A stretch of DNA of 64,000 nucleotides from Anaerolineales bacterium (GTDB lineage Bacteria; Chloroflexota; Anaerolineae; 4572-78; J111): NCBI GenBank assembly GCA_015075185.1, contig JABTUW010000001.1, positions 2,294,001-2,358,000 on the forward strand. Reading direction: 5' to 3'. Below are positions 35,978 through 45,286 of the stretch, piece after piece. A program made the position numbers and the translations under genes. How positions within the stretch are numbered: the first letter of the stretch is position 1; every line of letters starts with the position of its first letter. The notes under the pieces were generated by a model, which saw only the letters and a program-made list of their open reading frames with translations, ran no database searches and had not been told where the DNA came from.

Positions 35978-38900
35978 CTATTCTGTTGCCGGGGTACCGA
36001 CGGTTAAATCGTCATAGTAGAAAGTCACCGGGTTTTCCTCGTCGAAGTTGTTGGCAATAATGCCGAGGGTCCCGACGCTGTGAGCAGCGTCGGTAAAGGT
36101 AGTGACCTGCTGGCCGTTGATGTAGAGGTTGTAGGTGTCGCCCTGGCCGAGCACGGTCAACACGTTGGCCCCCAACTCGTTCTGATCAATCAGTTCCGAG
36201 GCCGTCCAGTCAATGAGGGTACTCGCCCCTTCTGCATCCACCCGCTCGACGGTATAGAAGCCGTCGCCGGAGATGCTGAAGGCGTAATAACCATTCTCGC
36301 TCTGCCGGAAGATGAGGCCATAACCATTGTTCTGAGCCCCTTCATAACCAGTGGTCACTTGCAGCATAAAGTTATCGTCCAGGGTTACCCCTTCATAGTA
36401 ATCGTAGATAGGGCCGGCATAAGGGTTCAGTTCCATCACATACTGTTCTATATCGCTGGCGTAGTAACCCCGGCCCCAGTCGCGCGCTTCCTGGGCGTCT
36501 ACCAGACCGCTGGCCGGGTCGGTAAAATCGTCCATCGCGGATTCGGCAAAGGCGGGCGGAGCCGTACCCACTTCTTCCTTGCTCACCCCGGAGATGAGGA
36601 TATCAAAGTTCTCCAGCGTGATATTGAAATTGGTCACGGCGCTGTCCAGGTCGGCGTCGGCGGCGACCATCAAGATACTGTAGGTCACGTCGGGTGTGGG
36701 CGTTGTCACCACGATAAAGCCGGATTGAGGCTGGCCGTCCTGTTCATAGGTAAAGTCCAACTCCCGGCCATCAAACGCCCCGACGATAATATCGGTGGTT
36801 TCACCGACGTATTGCAGGTTTTCCAGCCCCTCGAGTTGGTTCAAAAAGTCAACATTGCCCTGGATCGCCTGCTCGTTGGCCTCCTGAGTGCCGGCGGCGT
36901 CGGGATAACTTTCTTTGTAAATAATGGCAAAGGCCGAGTCGTCGGCGCTGGAGAAGGTAACTCTGCCGCCTTCCAGGTCTTCTTCGGGGTCCAGCCAGGT
37001 ATCCGGGTAGAGCAGGGCAAAGCCAAGCTCTTCGTTGGCATAGGACTGAAAGCCTTCTACGGCGGAAGCCTCGCTATTTTCGACAAACAGCCCTTCGTAC
37101 TGTTCCTGGGTTTGACCATCCACATCCTCGGCAATAAAACCCAGAATGTAGCTGCCGGCAGGCGCGGGAATATCCTCCACAAAGAAGGGTTCTGCGCCAA
37201 AGGTCAGCGTGCCCCCTTCGCGGCTGAAATCCTCGCTCTCGGCTGTCTCGCTCAAGTTGAAACCCTGTTCCAGCACGGTGAACTGATCGCCCGGCTTCGG
37301 CGTGATCTCCCGCGGGCTGCCGCCGCCACTGATGTCGGCGCCGGTAAAACCAAAAACCTCGGTCAATTCGCCGTCGCGAAAATAAAGGGTAGCCGCGCGC
37401 TGCTCGCCGCTGCCGGCAAAGGTGTAGATACCGTCGGTGGAGTAGGTCGGCGACTCGGTGTCGTAAGTGTCAGGACTCAGCAAGGCCCGGACTGAATGGG
37501 TCCCATCGCTGATGGCGTAGATGTACGGCTCCCAAACGTAATCAACGCTGACACTGCCCTCCGGCCAGACCGGGTAAACCACCCCATCAACCTCGTCGTT
37601 CTGATCGGCAAAAATGTAATCCAGGTCCTCGATGATCAATACCTCTTCATTGGGCAGAATCCGGCCAATGAAGGTGTAGATGTAAGACAGCCGGTCGCCG
37701 CTGACTTCGCTGGTCAAGTTGACCGCCTGGCCGATGGCCGCAACTTCGGCAGAGAGGGTCAGCGGGGCCATCTGCAGCGGTTTGACGCTGGTGGCTTGCT
37801 GCTGGGCCTGATTTAATTGCTCTCCACTGGTAACCAGGCCGCCGTACGCCTCTTCCAAATCCACCGGGGCGGCCACAGATTCGGCTTCCGGCCCGGCGGC
37901 TACAATTCCACCCTGCGTGCCAACATAATGGAAGTTGAGAAATTCATCCCATTTGGTTTCAGCGGCAAAGCGGGAAGCGACCTGGGTATAGCCAAAGTTA
38001 TCCCCCACGCTAAAAAGTTCGCTGGTCGGAAAATGGATGGCCACACCGGTGGCCCCGGGACGTTCCGGCCCGTTCTTTTCCGCTACAATCGCCTGCCCGA
38101 GCGCGGCGTTAAGTTCATCCGCCGCAGCGCTGACCCGGGCGTCGCCGCTCAACTGGACGGCCAATTGGGCAAAGTTGGCCAGGTCAATGTAAGGCGAAGG
38201 CATTTCATCCCCAAAAATAGTAGTGAAAGCCTGGGCATAGGCTCGCGCCTGGGCGACAACCCCCGGATCAATATTGACCAGGCTCGCCGCTAACTTATCC
38301 AGAGCGGCGTTTACGGCCGGAATGCCGGCCAGATTGACCGCCGTCAAGGTGATATCTGTCCCGCTGACCTCAGCCACCTCCTGCGGCGTCACCTGACCTT
38401 CAAAGCCATAGGCTTCGGCCACAAAAGCCTGGCGGGCGGTGTCGTCAACAATGCGCTGGTCCTGGTCAATGTAGCTGTTGACGATATGCTGGCCTAATTC
38501 TGCCCCATCCATGCCGGGATTGTTGGCCAGCTCGGTTAGAAAACTGGTGTAGGCCCAGCCGAGAGCCGGCTCGGTTTCTTGCGAGGCTACGCTATAGCGC
38601 GCATGCGGCACCAGCGCGTTAAAGACTTCCAACTGGGCCATCAGGCAGGCGTCAAAGCCGACAAATTCAAACTGGTCAATCCCGGCCTGCGCGCGTGCTG
38701 CTTCCAGGGAACGGTCAATCTCCATTAAATATAACTGGTCGCCAAAATTTTGAGCCAGCAATACATCGTCTACTCCCAGCCCGCCCGGGTCCGGGTCGCC
38801 AAAGCCGCCGGGCCAACCCGCGCCGTGGTCCGACATGATCAGGGCATATTTGCGGGCTGGGAAGTTGGCCGCCGCCCAGGTGATAAAATCCACCAGGGTT

Positions 38901-39319
38901 TGCCCGTCGGCCATATTCAACTCACCCAGGTCGGCTACTTCCTCCGAGCCAATCTCGTCCAGGTTGTCATCCTGGGTCAGGTAAAAACGCTTGGTGCTGG
39001 TCCAATCGCCCATCCCATCGTAAGCGCCGATATAGCGGTCTACCTGGGCCACGATATTCACCTGATCGGTCGAGCCGACGCGCTCAGCCTCGTTAAAGTC
39101 AATCATTATGTCCCGTTCCAGAATTTCGTCGTCGGCGTCCTGGTAAAGCATGATGGTCCATTCGGCTTCGCTCTGGGCAGCGGGGCGAGCGGCAGCATTC
39201 TGCGGCGGAACGGCGGCTGAGGCGGTAACGCCGTCAAAGGCCAGCCAACTCAACAAGACGAGGCAGAGAGCCAAGAAGGTCCATAATCTGGTGGATAAGT
39301 GGGGCGAAGGTTTAAGCAT
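35978..39319 (-). CDS. Clostripain-like (C11) secreted peptidase 2
   Basis: 1113 residues with a signal peptide ('LSTRLWTFLALCLVLLSWLA', cut near 'ASAAVP') in place of the lipobox of its paralog. Same architecture: 'WTIMLYQDADDEILERDIMI', catalytic His in SDHGAGW (about 163) and Cys in 'GFDACLMAQLEV' (about 221), a middle part with 'LGFALLYPDTWLDPEEDLEG', and a C-terminal LamG-like domain ('NGYGLIFRQSENGYYAFSIS', 'NLYINGQQVTTFTDAAH'). A clear tandem duplicate: one copy is a lipoprotein, this one has an ordinary signal peptide, so their cellular positions differ. Confidence 0.88.
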   Translation of the reverse strand: MLKPSPHLSTRLWTFLALCLVLLSWLAFDGVTASAAVPPQNAAARPAAQSEAEWTIMLYQDADDEILERDIMIDFNEAERVGSTDQVNIVAQVDRYIGAYDGMGDWTSTKRFYLTQDDNLDEIGSEEVADLGELNMADGQTLVDFITWAAANFPARKYALIMSDHGAGWPGGFGDPDPGGLGVDDVLLAQNFGDQLYLMEIDRSLEAARAQAGIDQFEFVGFDACLMAQLEVFNALVPHARYSVASQETEPALGWAYTSFLTELANNPGMDGAELGQHIVNSYIDQDQRIVDDTARQAFVAEAYGFEGQVTPQEVAEVSGTDITLTAVNLAGIPAVNAALDKLAASLVNIDPGVVAQARAYAQAFTTIFGDEMPSPYIDLANFAQLAVQLSGDARVSAAADELNAALGQAIVAEKNGPERPGATGVAIHFPTSELFSVGDNFGYTQVASRFAAETKWDEFLNFHYVGTQGGIVAAGPEAESVAAPVDLEEAYGGLVTSGEQLNQAQQQATSVKPLQMAPLTLSAEVAAIGQAVNLTSEVSGDRLSYIYTFIGRILPNEEVLIIEDLDYIFADQNDEVDGVVYPVWPEGSVSVDYVWEPYIYAISDGTHSVRALLSPDTYDTESPTYSTDGIYTFAGSGEQRAATLYFRDGELTEVFGFTGADISGGGSPREITPKPGDQFTVLEQGFNLSETAESEDFSREGGTLTFGAEPFFVEDIPAPAGSYILGFIAEDVDGQTQEQYEGLFVENSEASAVEGFQSYANEELGFALLYPDTWLDPEEDLEGGRVTFSSADDSAFAIIYKESYPDAAGTQEANEQAIQGNVDFLNQLEGLENLQYVGETTDIIVGAFDGRELDFTYEQDGQPQSGFIVVTTPTPDVTYSILMVAADADLDSAVTNFNITLENFDILISGVSKEEVGTAPPAFAESAMDDFTDPASGLVDAQEARDWGRGYYASDIEQYVMELNPYAGPIYDYYEGVTLDDNFMLQVTTGYEGAQNNGYGLIFRQSENGYYAFSISGDGFYTVERVDAEGASTLIDWTASELIDQNELGANVLTVLGQGDTYNLYINGQQVTTFTDAAHSVGTLGIIANNFDEENPVTFYYDDLTVGTPATE

Positions 39320-39345
39320 CTTTATTCTCCTTGAGGAAGGGAAAT

Positions 39346-40026
39346 TTAGTTACTACTGCTTTTGGGCAGCAGTGGGATAAGCCAAGAGAGGAAGGCATCG
39401 GTAGAGCGGGTCTGCATCAACACCCGGCCCGGGCCGGTCAAGTCAACCACCAGTCCTTCGCCGCTGAGCAAGGTTGACTTCAGGCCGCCCACCCGGCGGG
39501 TCTGAAAGCCCACCTTTTCGCTGAAAGCGACGATATGGCCGGTATCAATGGTATATTTCTGACCAGCCGCCAGGGTCATATCGTGGACTGCGCCATAACT
39601 GCCCAGGATCAACGGGCCGGAACCGCTCGCTTTGAGCAGAATCAAGCTGCCTGAGCCAAAGAACCCTTTCGCGCCGCCCCAACTGGTACTGATTTCCACC
39701 GTCTGTGATGAAGCGACAAAAGCCCCGGATTGGACCAACATGGTTTCGTTGGCCAGTTCAAGCACAAACATGTCGCCGGGTAGAGCCGGGGCCAGGTTAA
39801 GTTCACCTCCCTCGGCCTGCGCTCTATAGGTATTGACAAAGAAGGACTCGCCGCCCAGCACCGACCGGGCCAACGATTTCAAGAAACCACCTTGCATTTT
39901 TGTCTCGATAATGACTCCCGCCGACATGCTGACCATCGAACCGGCCTCGACCCGGATCTCCTCACCCGGTTGGAGCTGCACCCGGGTCATCGAGAAAGAG
40001 GGGCGATAAAGAATTTCGGTTTGCAT
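39346..40026 (-). CDS. AIM24/TIGR00266 family protein
   Basis: 226 residues. 'PSFSMTRVQLQPGEEIRVEA' and 'GSMVSMSAGVIIETKMQGGF' followed by 'LARSVLGGESFFVNTYRA' and 'AHVPGDM'-like glycine turns mark the AIM24 family, a beta-sandwich protein known from mitochondria (cristae maintenance) and of unknown role in bacteria. No signal peptide; likely cytoplasmic or membrane-peripheral. The start ATG follows AAAGGATAA. It lies 26 bases before the C11 gene start and may share its transcript. Confidence 0.88.
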   Translation of the reverse strand: MQTEILYRPSFSMTRVQLQPGEEIRVEAGSMVSMSAGVIIETKMQGGFLKSLARSVLGGESFFVNTYRAQAEGGELNLAPALPGDMFVLELANETMLVQSGAFVASSQTVEISTSWGGAKGFFGSGSLILLKASGSGPLILGSYGAVHDMTLAAGQKYTIDTGHIVAFSEKVGFQTRRVGGLKSTLLSGEGLVVDLTGPGRVLMQTRSTDAFLSWLIPLLPKSSSN

Positions 40027-40095
40027 AAAGTTATCCTTTCCTGCAATAAGCCAAATTTAAAGTTTACCTGGCGGACATCTGGGGATGCTTCAGCC

Positions 40096-40581
40096 CTAAA
40101 AATTGGACCTGCTAAATCTGGTCCACCTTTTGGGAGCCAGCCTGAGAGCCGGTTCAAATTCAAGCACCCACACTTCGGGATTGTCTTCCCAGCGTTCGCC
40201 GGGGTCCGAATTCATGATATTCCAGGTACCCATAAAGATCTTCAAAGCCCACTGTGCATCGCTGACCCCCTCTTCGAGGGAAGTGAGGGGCAGTTCCTTT
40301 AGGGCCTCGGCCTCGGTCAGCTCTTGCAGGCGCTCGCGGCGGATGGCCGTGATTCTGATATTGCCGACCGTCTTTTTGGCCAGGCCCGGCTGCACCGAGT
40401 AAGTTTTGCCGACTTCATAGAGGGGCTTGGGAACGCCGGCGTCGGCGGTACTAATGACCTGGAGAATGGGCCGATTGGGGTCGGTTTCATCCATAACAGC
40501 ATAGTCGCCTTCCCGTACCAGCCGCCGTGTTCGGGTTTTTTGACCACTAGTAACATATTTCCAAGTGTGTTCAAATAGCAT
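40096..40581 (-). CDS. ASCH-like domain protein
   Basis: 161 residues from the ATG at 40581, with GAGGAGA 6 bases upstream (the longer frame starts in intergenic repeats). It opens 'MLFEHTWKYVTSGQKTRTRR', has 'GKTYSVQPGLAKKTVGNIRI' and 'RERLQELTEAEALKE', and ends 'WEDNPEVWVLEFEPAL'. The short beta-barrel with 'G.Ktyt..pg' and 'I.rer.e.lt.a.a..e' pattern suits the ASCH (PUA-like) family, which binds RNA or modified nucleotides. A moderately confident assignment made by eye. Confidence 0.6.
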   Translation of the reverse strand: MLFEHTWKYVTSGQKTRTRRLVREGDYAVMDETDPNRPILQVISTADAGVPKPLYEVGKTYSVQPGLAKKTVGNIRITAIRRERLQELTEAEALKELPLTSLEEGVSDAQWALKIFMGTWNIMNSDPGERWEDNPEVWVLEFEPALRLAPKRWTRFSRSNF

Positions 40582-40830
40582 AGGTATCTCCTCTGAAAAC
40601 AGTAGACGGTAGACAGGAGATTTATACACCCCTGCTACCCTGCCGGATGCCCCGCACCCGGCAGTACCTTTTCATTGTTGGTGGTGTACGTTAGCTCGTA
40701 ACGGCTCCTAAAGAAGTGAGGGTTATTTGTTTTATTTGGAGAGGGAGGCTCCTCTGGGTGATGATGTGATACTCAGGCTGGGTTATGGCGATGGAAGAGG
40801 CCTATCGCCAGTGGCAATAAGTTGAGACGC

Positions 40831-41799
40831 TCAATCTCGTTTAACCGGCAGGTGCGGCGAGGTAATATTGATCCCGACTGCATCTACCGGGCGCTTGACT
40901 TCTTTGGTCGTCCAGGCAATATCCCAGACCACGTGGGTGCGCTTATGCACCCGGTAATCCCACCAGCCCAACATGCGGGCATAGCCTTCCAGCACCGCCA
41001 GGACAAACAGAATCCAGATGAGCCGTAGCGCCCCCCAGATTTCATCCAGAGCCAGTTGAAACAGGCGCGGGGCATCCATGCTGGAGACTTCGTAGCCGTA
41101 CTTGGCCTTGAGATGCAAATGACCGGCATGGTTGCGTCGCCGCTGCTTGATAAAGTCTTGCACGGTTTCCGGCCCCATATTGAAGACGACCGCATCGGGG
41201 GCATAGCGCACCTGTAAGCCGCGCCGGATGACCAGCGCTTCGACAAAAGCTTCGTCCATGGCCACATCGGGAGGGATCCGGTCGAACACTTTGCGGAAGG
41301 CAATGAGTTCACCCAGGCGAGGAATTTCCAGGCACAGTTGGTGCTCCATCTTTAAACGCAGGTGGGACAGAAAACCGACAATATGCTCCGGCGTGTTGAC
41401 CGCCACTTTGTGCGCGCCGGTCATGCCGACGGCTGGATCGGCAAACATGCGGACCATGTTTTCAATCGCATCTTCGTGGGGAATGGTGTCGCCGCTTTCC
41501 AGGACACAAATATCTTCTTGAGCGTGGCTGAGAAAAATGTTGATGGCGCTGGTTTTGCCCTCGCGCTTTTCTTGGATGTAGAGCTGAATGCGCGGCTCCT
41601 GGGTCACAAATTCCTGGACTATGGCAATGGTCCGGTCGGTGCAACCCGAAGCCACGACGATAATTTCGCTGATTTCGACGGTGTGCAGCCGCTGATTCAC
41701 CATGGCCCGCAATATTTGGGCAATATTGGCTTCTTCATTGTGGGCGGTGATCCCCACACTGCACTTGATCAGCTTGGGTGGTTCAATGACAACGGTCAT
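40831..41799 (-). CDS. Family 2 glycosyltransferase with C-terminal membrane helix
   Basis: About 322 residues. The GT2 nucleotide-binding start is 'CSVGITAHNEEANIAQILRA' and the strand 'EISEIIVVASGCTDRTIAIV'; the acidic site is in 'ICVLESGDTIPHEDAIENM'. 'MDEAFVEALVIRRGLQVRYA' and the basic segment 'FIKQRRRNHAGHLHLKAKYG' replace the usual ED and QxxRW motifs. A helix near 'LRLIWILFVLAVLEGYARML' anchors it. The donor and acceptor are unknown. The ATG is 2 bases after the stop of the membrane protein gene on the same strand, indicating coupling. Confidence 0.87.
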   Translation of the reverse strand: MTVVIEPPKLIKCSVGITAHNEEANIAQILRAMVNQRLHTVEISEIIVVASGCTDRTIAIVQEFVTQEPRIQLYIQEKREGKTSAINIFLSHAQEDICVLESGDTIPHEDAIENMVRMFADPAVGMTGAHKVAVNTPEHIVGFLSHLRLKMEHQLCLEIPRLGELIAFRKVFDRIPPDVAMDEAFVEALVIRRGLQVRYAPDAVVFNMGPETVQDFIKQRRRNHAGHLHLKAKYGYEVSSMDAPRLFQLALDEIWGALRLIWILFVLAVLEGYARMLGWWDYRVHKRTHVVWDIAWTTKEVKRPVDAVGINITSPHLPVKRD

Positions 41800-41801
41800 G
41801 C

Positions 41802-42293
41802 TCAATCAAACTTGTTTCTTTCCAATTCTGATTGATCGTTTGGAGGTAGTTTTTGGGTTAATTTTAAAAATAAAAAGGTCAAAAAGCTACCAGCGGCCAT
41901 ACCCAGGGCAATCGAAAAGTACTGTGACCAAAAGCCAGGAATATTGCCCAATCCCATCAGTACGGCCGGAATAATTGTCAAAATGCCGATGGTAAAGGCC
42001 AACAAAACTCCTCGTGCCGCCGATAAATCCGGCATCCATAATCCGGCCAGGGCAAAAATCCCAACACCTAGCGTGACCAGGCCAGCCTGAGTACCCCAGT
42101 AGCGCCAGGTCAACAGGTGGTTAGCCCAATCTAAAATGGTTACAATCAGTAAAAGAACTATATAAAAAAGTAAAAAGGCCACCCATGACGATTTGCCAGG
42201 ATTGCTTTTCATGCCGGGCAGCCTACTGAACATAATAAAACATCGGTTTAGATACGTTTGCCAAGTAGTCAACTGGTGCCTCCATTTTACCAC
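41802..42293 (-). CDS. Small polytopic membrane protein
   Basis: Up to 163 residues; internal starts (for example at MFSRLPGMKSN) may be the true one because the first 20 residues look non-native. About four membrane helices ('WVAFLLFYIVLLLIVTILDW', 'AGLVTLGVGIFALAGLWMPD', 'GVLLAFTIGILTIIPAVLMG', 'FSIALGMAAGSFLTFLFLKL'). Family not recognised. It is coupled to the glycosyltransferase, so a role in export or assembly of that enzyme's product is possible. Confidence 0.65.
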   Translation of the reverse strand: MVKWRHQLTTWQTYLNRCFIMFSRLPGMKSNPGKSSWVAFLLFYIVLLLIVTILDWANHLLTWRYWGTQAGLVTLGVGIFALAGLWMPDLSAARGVLLAFTIGILTIIPAVLMGLGNIPGFWSQYFSIALGMAAGSFLTFLFLKLTQKLPPNDQSELERNKFD

Positions 42294-42519
42294 ATTCCCG
42301 AATTGCTGTCATATTAGGCGACTACTCAGGTGACTGGCGCTTTTGCCTTCTGACAGGAGGGTTAAGAACAGGCAAACTTATCATTCACCAGGAGCCGGTC
42401 ACCTCTAGTCTGATTGGCAAGGTTCAATTTATGCCTCCATCGTACCGCAATAGTGTGACCGGCGTCATTAGTACTCTTGTCCAGACTCAATCCTCAGGCT
42501 CGATTTCAGTGTGACCTGG

Positions 42520-42741
42520 CTAATGGTAAGGAAAGGGTGGTGTTTCGGGGCCGCGCTCCAGGTGCAGTTTGACCTGCTTGGCAAATTGTCCTCGTGGCAT
42601 TAAGACCTTACGCTGGCAGGTAAGGCAAATCAGGCCAATATCGGTGCCCAAACGAACAACACGCCAGTCGGTCCCTCCACAAGGATGAACCTTGCGCATG
42701 CGCACGATATCGCCCAGACGAATGTCAGTTGGGTCAATCAT
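42520..42741 (-). CDS. DUF951 family protein
   Basis: 73 residues. '[20 protein letters not shown]', then '[20 protein letters not shown]' and '[14 protein letters not shown]' match DUF951: an HPCG motif and a CxxC pair that can bind zinc. Family members are small proteins of unknown role in Firmicutes and Chloroflexota. Its start overlaps the end of the PHP gene by 8 bases, so the two are co-translated. Confidence 0.9.
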   Translation of the reverse strand: MIDPTDIRLGDIVRMRKVHPCGGTDWRVVRLGTDIGLICLTCQRKVLMPRGQFAKQVKLHLERGPETPPFPYH

Positions 42742-43414
42742 TGTCGAGGGTGGGTTTTAGACCAAAACGACCACGCCAGGTGTTAACCCGAGAAAGAAAA
42801 TGAATCCAGGCCGGGGTAAGCCGGCCGTACGTCCTGGCCTGGGACAGCCCAGCGCGGAACTCGGCGGCAGTACAAAAGCCCGGCATTTCCAGATAAGCCG
42901 CCCCAATCTCCATTGCCGTGTGAGCGTCGCTGCCAGCGGTAGTGGACAAGGCATGGACTGTGGCAAAGGCTCTGGCTCTTTCGTTATACCTGGGCAGGAG
43001 AGCGCGCGCATTAAAGGCTTCAATGGCGTCAAGTTGGGGTAACATGGTTTCCAACATCCTCTCCGTCCAGCCGGAGCGATGGCGGTCAAAGGGATGGGAG
43101 ACGCTAATGACCGCGCCTTGAGCTTGCAGCCGCTTGAGTGTCTCCTGAGGCGAGAGGCGCGGCGGCACCCATTCGCTCACAAAAAATGCCAGAATTTCGC
43201 CGTATTCGGTCAAAATCTCCTCGCCAATGATGACAAACTCTGGATCAAGCCGGTGGGCCGCCAAAGCGCCGTCGAGGGTATTGTGGTCGGTAATGCAGAT
43301 GCGGTCCAGGCCCCTGAGTTTGGCAACCCTGATCACGTCGGCAGGATGAAGCACACCATCCCTGGAAGCGCAGGTGTGCATGTGCAGGTCTACTTTGAGA
43401 GTTGAAAGAGTCAT
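42734..43414 (-). CDS. PHP-domain metal-dependent phosphoesterase
   Basis: 226 residues. PHP motif I '[13 protein letters not shown]', motif II '[12 protein letters not shown]', then '[20 protein letters not shown]', '[14 protein letters not shown]' and '[20 protein letters not shown]' give the complete set of metal-binding His/Asp/Glu residues. Relatives are TrpH-like nucleases/phosphatases acting on nucleotide 3',5'-bisphosphates or RNA ends. Cytoplasmic. Coupled to DUF951. Confidence 0.9.
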   Translation of the reverse strand: MTLSTLKVDLHMHTCASRDGVLHPADVIRVAKLRGLDRICITDHNTLDGALAAHRLDPEFVIIGEEILTEYGEILAFFVSEWVPPRLSPQETLKRLQAQGAVISVSHPFDRHRSGWTERMLETMLPQLDAIEAFNARALLPRYNERARAFATVHALSTTAGSDAHTAMEIGAAYLEMPGFCTAAEFRAGLSQARTYGRLTPAWIHFLSRVNTWRGRFGLKPTLDND

Positions 43415-43424
43415 GAGCGGTCAG

Positions 43425-43460
43425 TAATCAGTAATCAGTAGCCAGTAGTCAGTAGTCAGA
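43425..43460. repeat. Short CAGTAATCAGTAGTCAGT-type microsatellite
   Basis: Six or so degenerate copies of the 7-mer CAGTAGT/CAGTAAT between the methyltransferase and PHP genes. The same word, forward or reversed, occurs at about 1793, 26461-26530 and 26620-26640. Confidence 0.6.
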
Positions 43461-43503
43461 CAGAGGTTACGACCTGTAATTGGCAACCTGTTCCTTGAAC
43501 CTG

Positions 43504-44130
43504 CTACCTTGCTACTTTGCGGGCCAACAGTTGAGCCGTGGCTCGCTGATCTTGATTCACTTCAGCATAAAACAGAATTTCAAAATCAGCAAAGGCAGTC
43601 TGTAGTTCTCCCGGCTGCAGCAAATAGTCGGGCCGGGTTGGCTGGCGGTTGGCCCGAAACCTTTGCTCGGCCGTCAAGGTTTCATAAACCAGCCAGCCGC
43701 CCGGCTGAAGACAAGCTTTGATTAAAGGAAAAAGCGGACGATATAAGAAAAAGGAAACCAAAATGACATCGTAGCTGTGGCGAGGCAGCCAGGGCCGTTC
43801 AAGATCGGCCACAATGAAGCGAATCGCCAGCCCTGCTTCGAGCGCACGCTGCCGGGCCAGGCGCAGTCCCTGGCAGGAAAGGTCAACTGCGTCTACCTGC
43901 AAGCCGTGCCGGGCCAGGGCCAGGCTGTGCCGTCCCGCGCCGGCGGCGACATCCAGCGCCCAGCCGTGTTGCGGTAATTGGGGCAAACAAACGGCGACAA
44001 AAGGCGTTGGCTCCTGCCGTTCTTGAGGCGTGAAAGCGGCGTAACGTTCATCCCACCGTTGACGAGGAGACTGTGGACAGAAGGTGGCAGACGGGGAAGG
44101 GCAAAGGCAATGATCTGAAGGGTCACTCAT
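43504..44130 (-). CDS. Class I SAM-dependent methyltransferase (TehB/UbiE-like)
   Basis: About 208 residues from the ATG at 44130 (GTG at 44148 is possible). 'QRWDERYAAFTPQERQEPTP' precedes motif I 'ALDVAAGAGRHSLALARHGL', motif II 'VDAVDLSCQGLRLARQ' and motif IV 'IRFIVADLERPWLPRHSYDV'; 'VSFFLYRPLFPLIKACLQPG' completes the fold. The substrate is not readable from sequence. The cysteine-rich first 20 residues ('CLCPSPSATFCP') are odd. Confidence 0.88.
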   Translation of the reverse strand: MSDPSDHCLCPSPSATFCPQSPRQRWDERYAAFTPQERQEPTPFVAVCLPQLPQHGWALDVAAGAGRHSLALARHGLQVDAVDLSCQGLRLARQRALEAGLAIRFIVADLERPWLPRHSYDVILVSFFLYRPLFPLIKACLQPGGWLVYETLTAEQRFRANRQPTRPDYLLQPGELQTAFADFEILFYAEVNQDQRATAQLLARKVAR

Positions 44131-44151
44131 AGGCGACTTTTGGACCACCGT

Positions 44152-45183
44152 TTACCAGCCTTCATCTGGATTTAAATGCCGGAGGGGAGCAGTGGTTGAA
44201 GCCATGTCCTCTTTTGGTTCTCCCTGACCAGTCCCCAAAAACATACCGCGCCAGATAGCGATGGTTAACACGCCCAGTAAGATCGCAAACCAGAGGGTAC
44301 AAAAGCGAATGAGCAAGGTGGCCGTGGCGGCGCTGTTCTCCGGCAAATGCGCTAGCGCCTGAAGCATGCCGGTCATGGTCACTTCCGCCGCCCCCAGACC
44401 TCCCGGTAAACTTGAAACGCCGCCCAAAATCGAGCCAAGGGCCAGAATAAAAACGGCGATAGCGGCCAGATCAATCCCGCCATTGATCCCCAATCCACGT
44501 AAAACCAGGTAGAAGGCCAGCCCTTCAGCCGACCAGGAAACAAGCCCCAACCCCAGGCCAACCAGCAAATTTTTGAAGCTCAACAGCACCCGCGTGTTCT
44601 CGTAGAGCGTATGCAGGTGATGCACAAAGCGAGAGACCAGGGGCAGGTGTTCCCCCCCATTCAACAAGGCCAGGGCCAATGGACGAATTTGGAGGAGGGC
44701 GATGCCCGCCGTAATCAGCGCAAGAATAGAAACGGCGACCGTCCAATATTGCGGGTAAGCCAACACCCCCAGCGTGGCCAGCAGGGCCAGGGCCATACCG
44801 TCAATGATCCGGTCAACTATGGTCGAAGGAGCCAATTTGATCGGGTCGGCGTTGGCCAAATTTTTGAGCCAGAGGACTCGCACCAATTCGCCCACCTTGC
44901 CCGGCGTTAAAGTCAGGGCAAAGCCGCCGATAAAGACGCGAAAACTGGTCCAAAAAGAAATCTGCTTTAGCCCGATCTGGCCCAGGTAGTAATGAAAACG
45001 AATTCCCCGCAGAAAATAGTTAACCAGCGTCAGGCCCAGGATAGCGGGCACTAAAGACCATTGAAAGTTGTGGAGCAAACGGCCCATTTCCCGCGCATCA
45101 CCGTAGAAAATAAGGCCGACAAACACGGCTAAGGCCAGACCGAAACCGATGACAAGTTTACGACGAAGATTACCATTAAACAA
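44152..45183 (-). CDS. UPF0104 / lysylphosphatidylglycerol synthase-TM family flippase-like protein
   Basis: 343 residues with about eight membrane helices. 'SFWTSFRVFIGGFALTLTPG' followed by 'KVGELVRVLWLKN' is the conserved core (TPGKxGE) of the YbhN/MprF-TM family; 'STIVDRIIDGMALALLATLG' and 'SLPGGLGAAEVTMTGMLQAL' (PGGxG.AE) also fit. No catalytic C-terminal domain as in MprF. Proposed role in lipid or polyprenyl-glycan flipping. The start is TTG with AGAGGTG upstream. Confidence 0.88.
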   Translation of the reverse strand: MFNGNLRRKLVIGFGLALAVFVGLIFYGDAREMGRLLHNFQWSLVPAILGLTLVNYFLRGIRFHYYLGQIGLKQISFWTSFRVFIGGFALTLTPGKVGELVRVLWLKNLANADPIKLAPSTIVDRIIDGMALALLATLGVLAYPQYWTVAVSILALITAGIALLQIRPLALALLNGGEHLPLVSRFVHHLHTLYENTRVLLSFKNLLVGLGLGLVSWSAEGLAFYLVLRGLGINGGIDLAAIAVFILALGSILGGVSSLPGGLGAAEVTMTGMLQALAHLPENSAATATLLIRFCTLWFAILLGVLTIAIWRGMFLGTGQGEPKEDMASTTAPLRHLNPDEGW

Positions 45184-45286
45184 AACGGCTATTCACCTCT
45201 GAGAATATTCCTTAAAATCTTAAGTGCCCGCTCCCTATCTGTCAAACTCCAGAAAAATAATTCCGGCATAGATGAACAAGCAAGAC

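Noticed and set aside
36080..37495. A 471-codon plus-strand frame within the C11 peptidase
   Set aside because: Antisense to a clear peptidase gene, no conserved domain visible, a by-product of GC-rich codon use.
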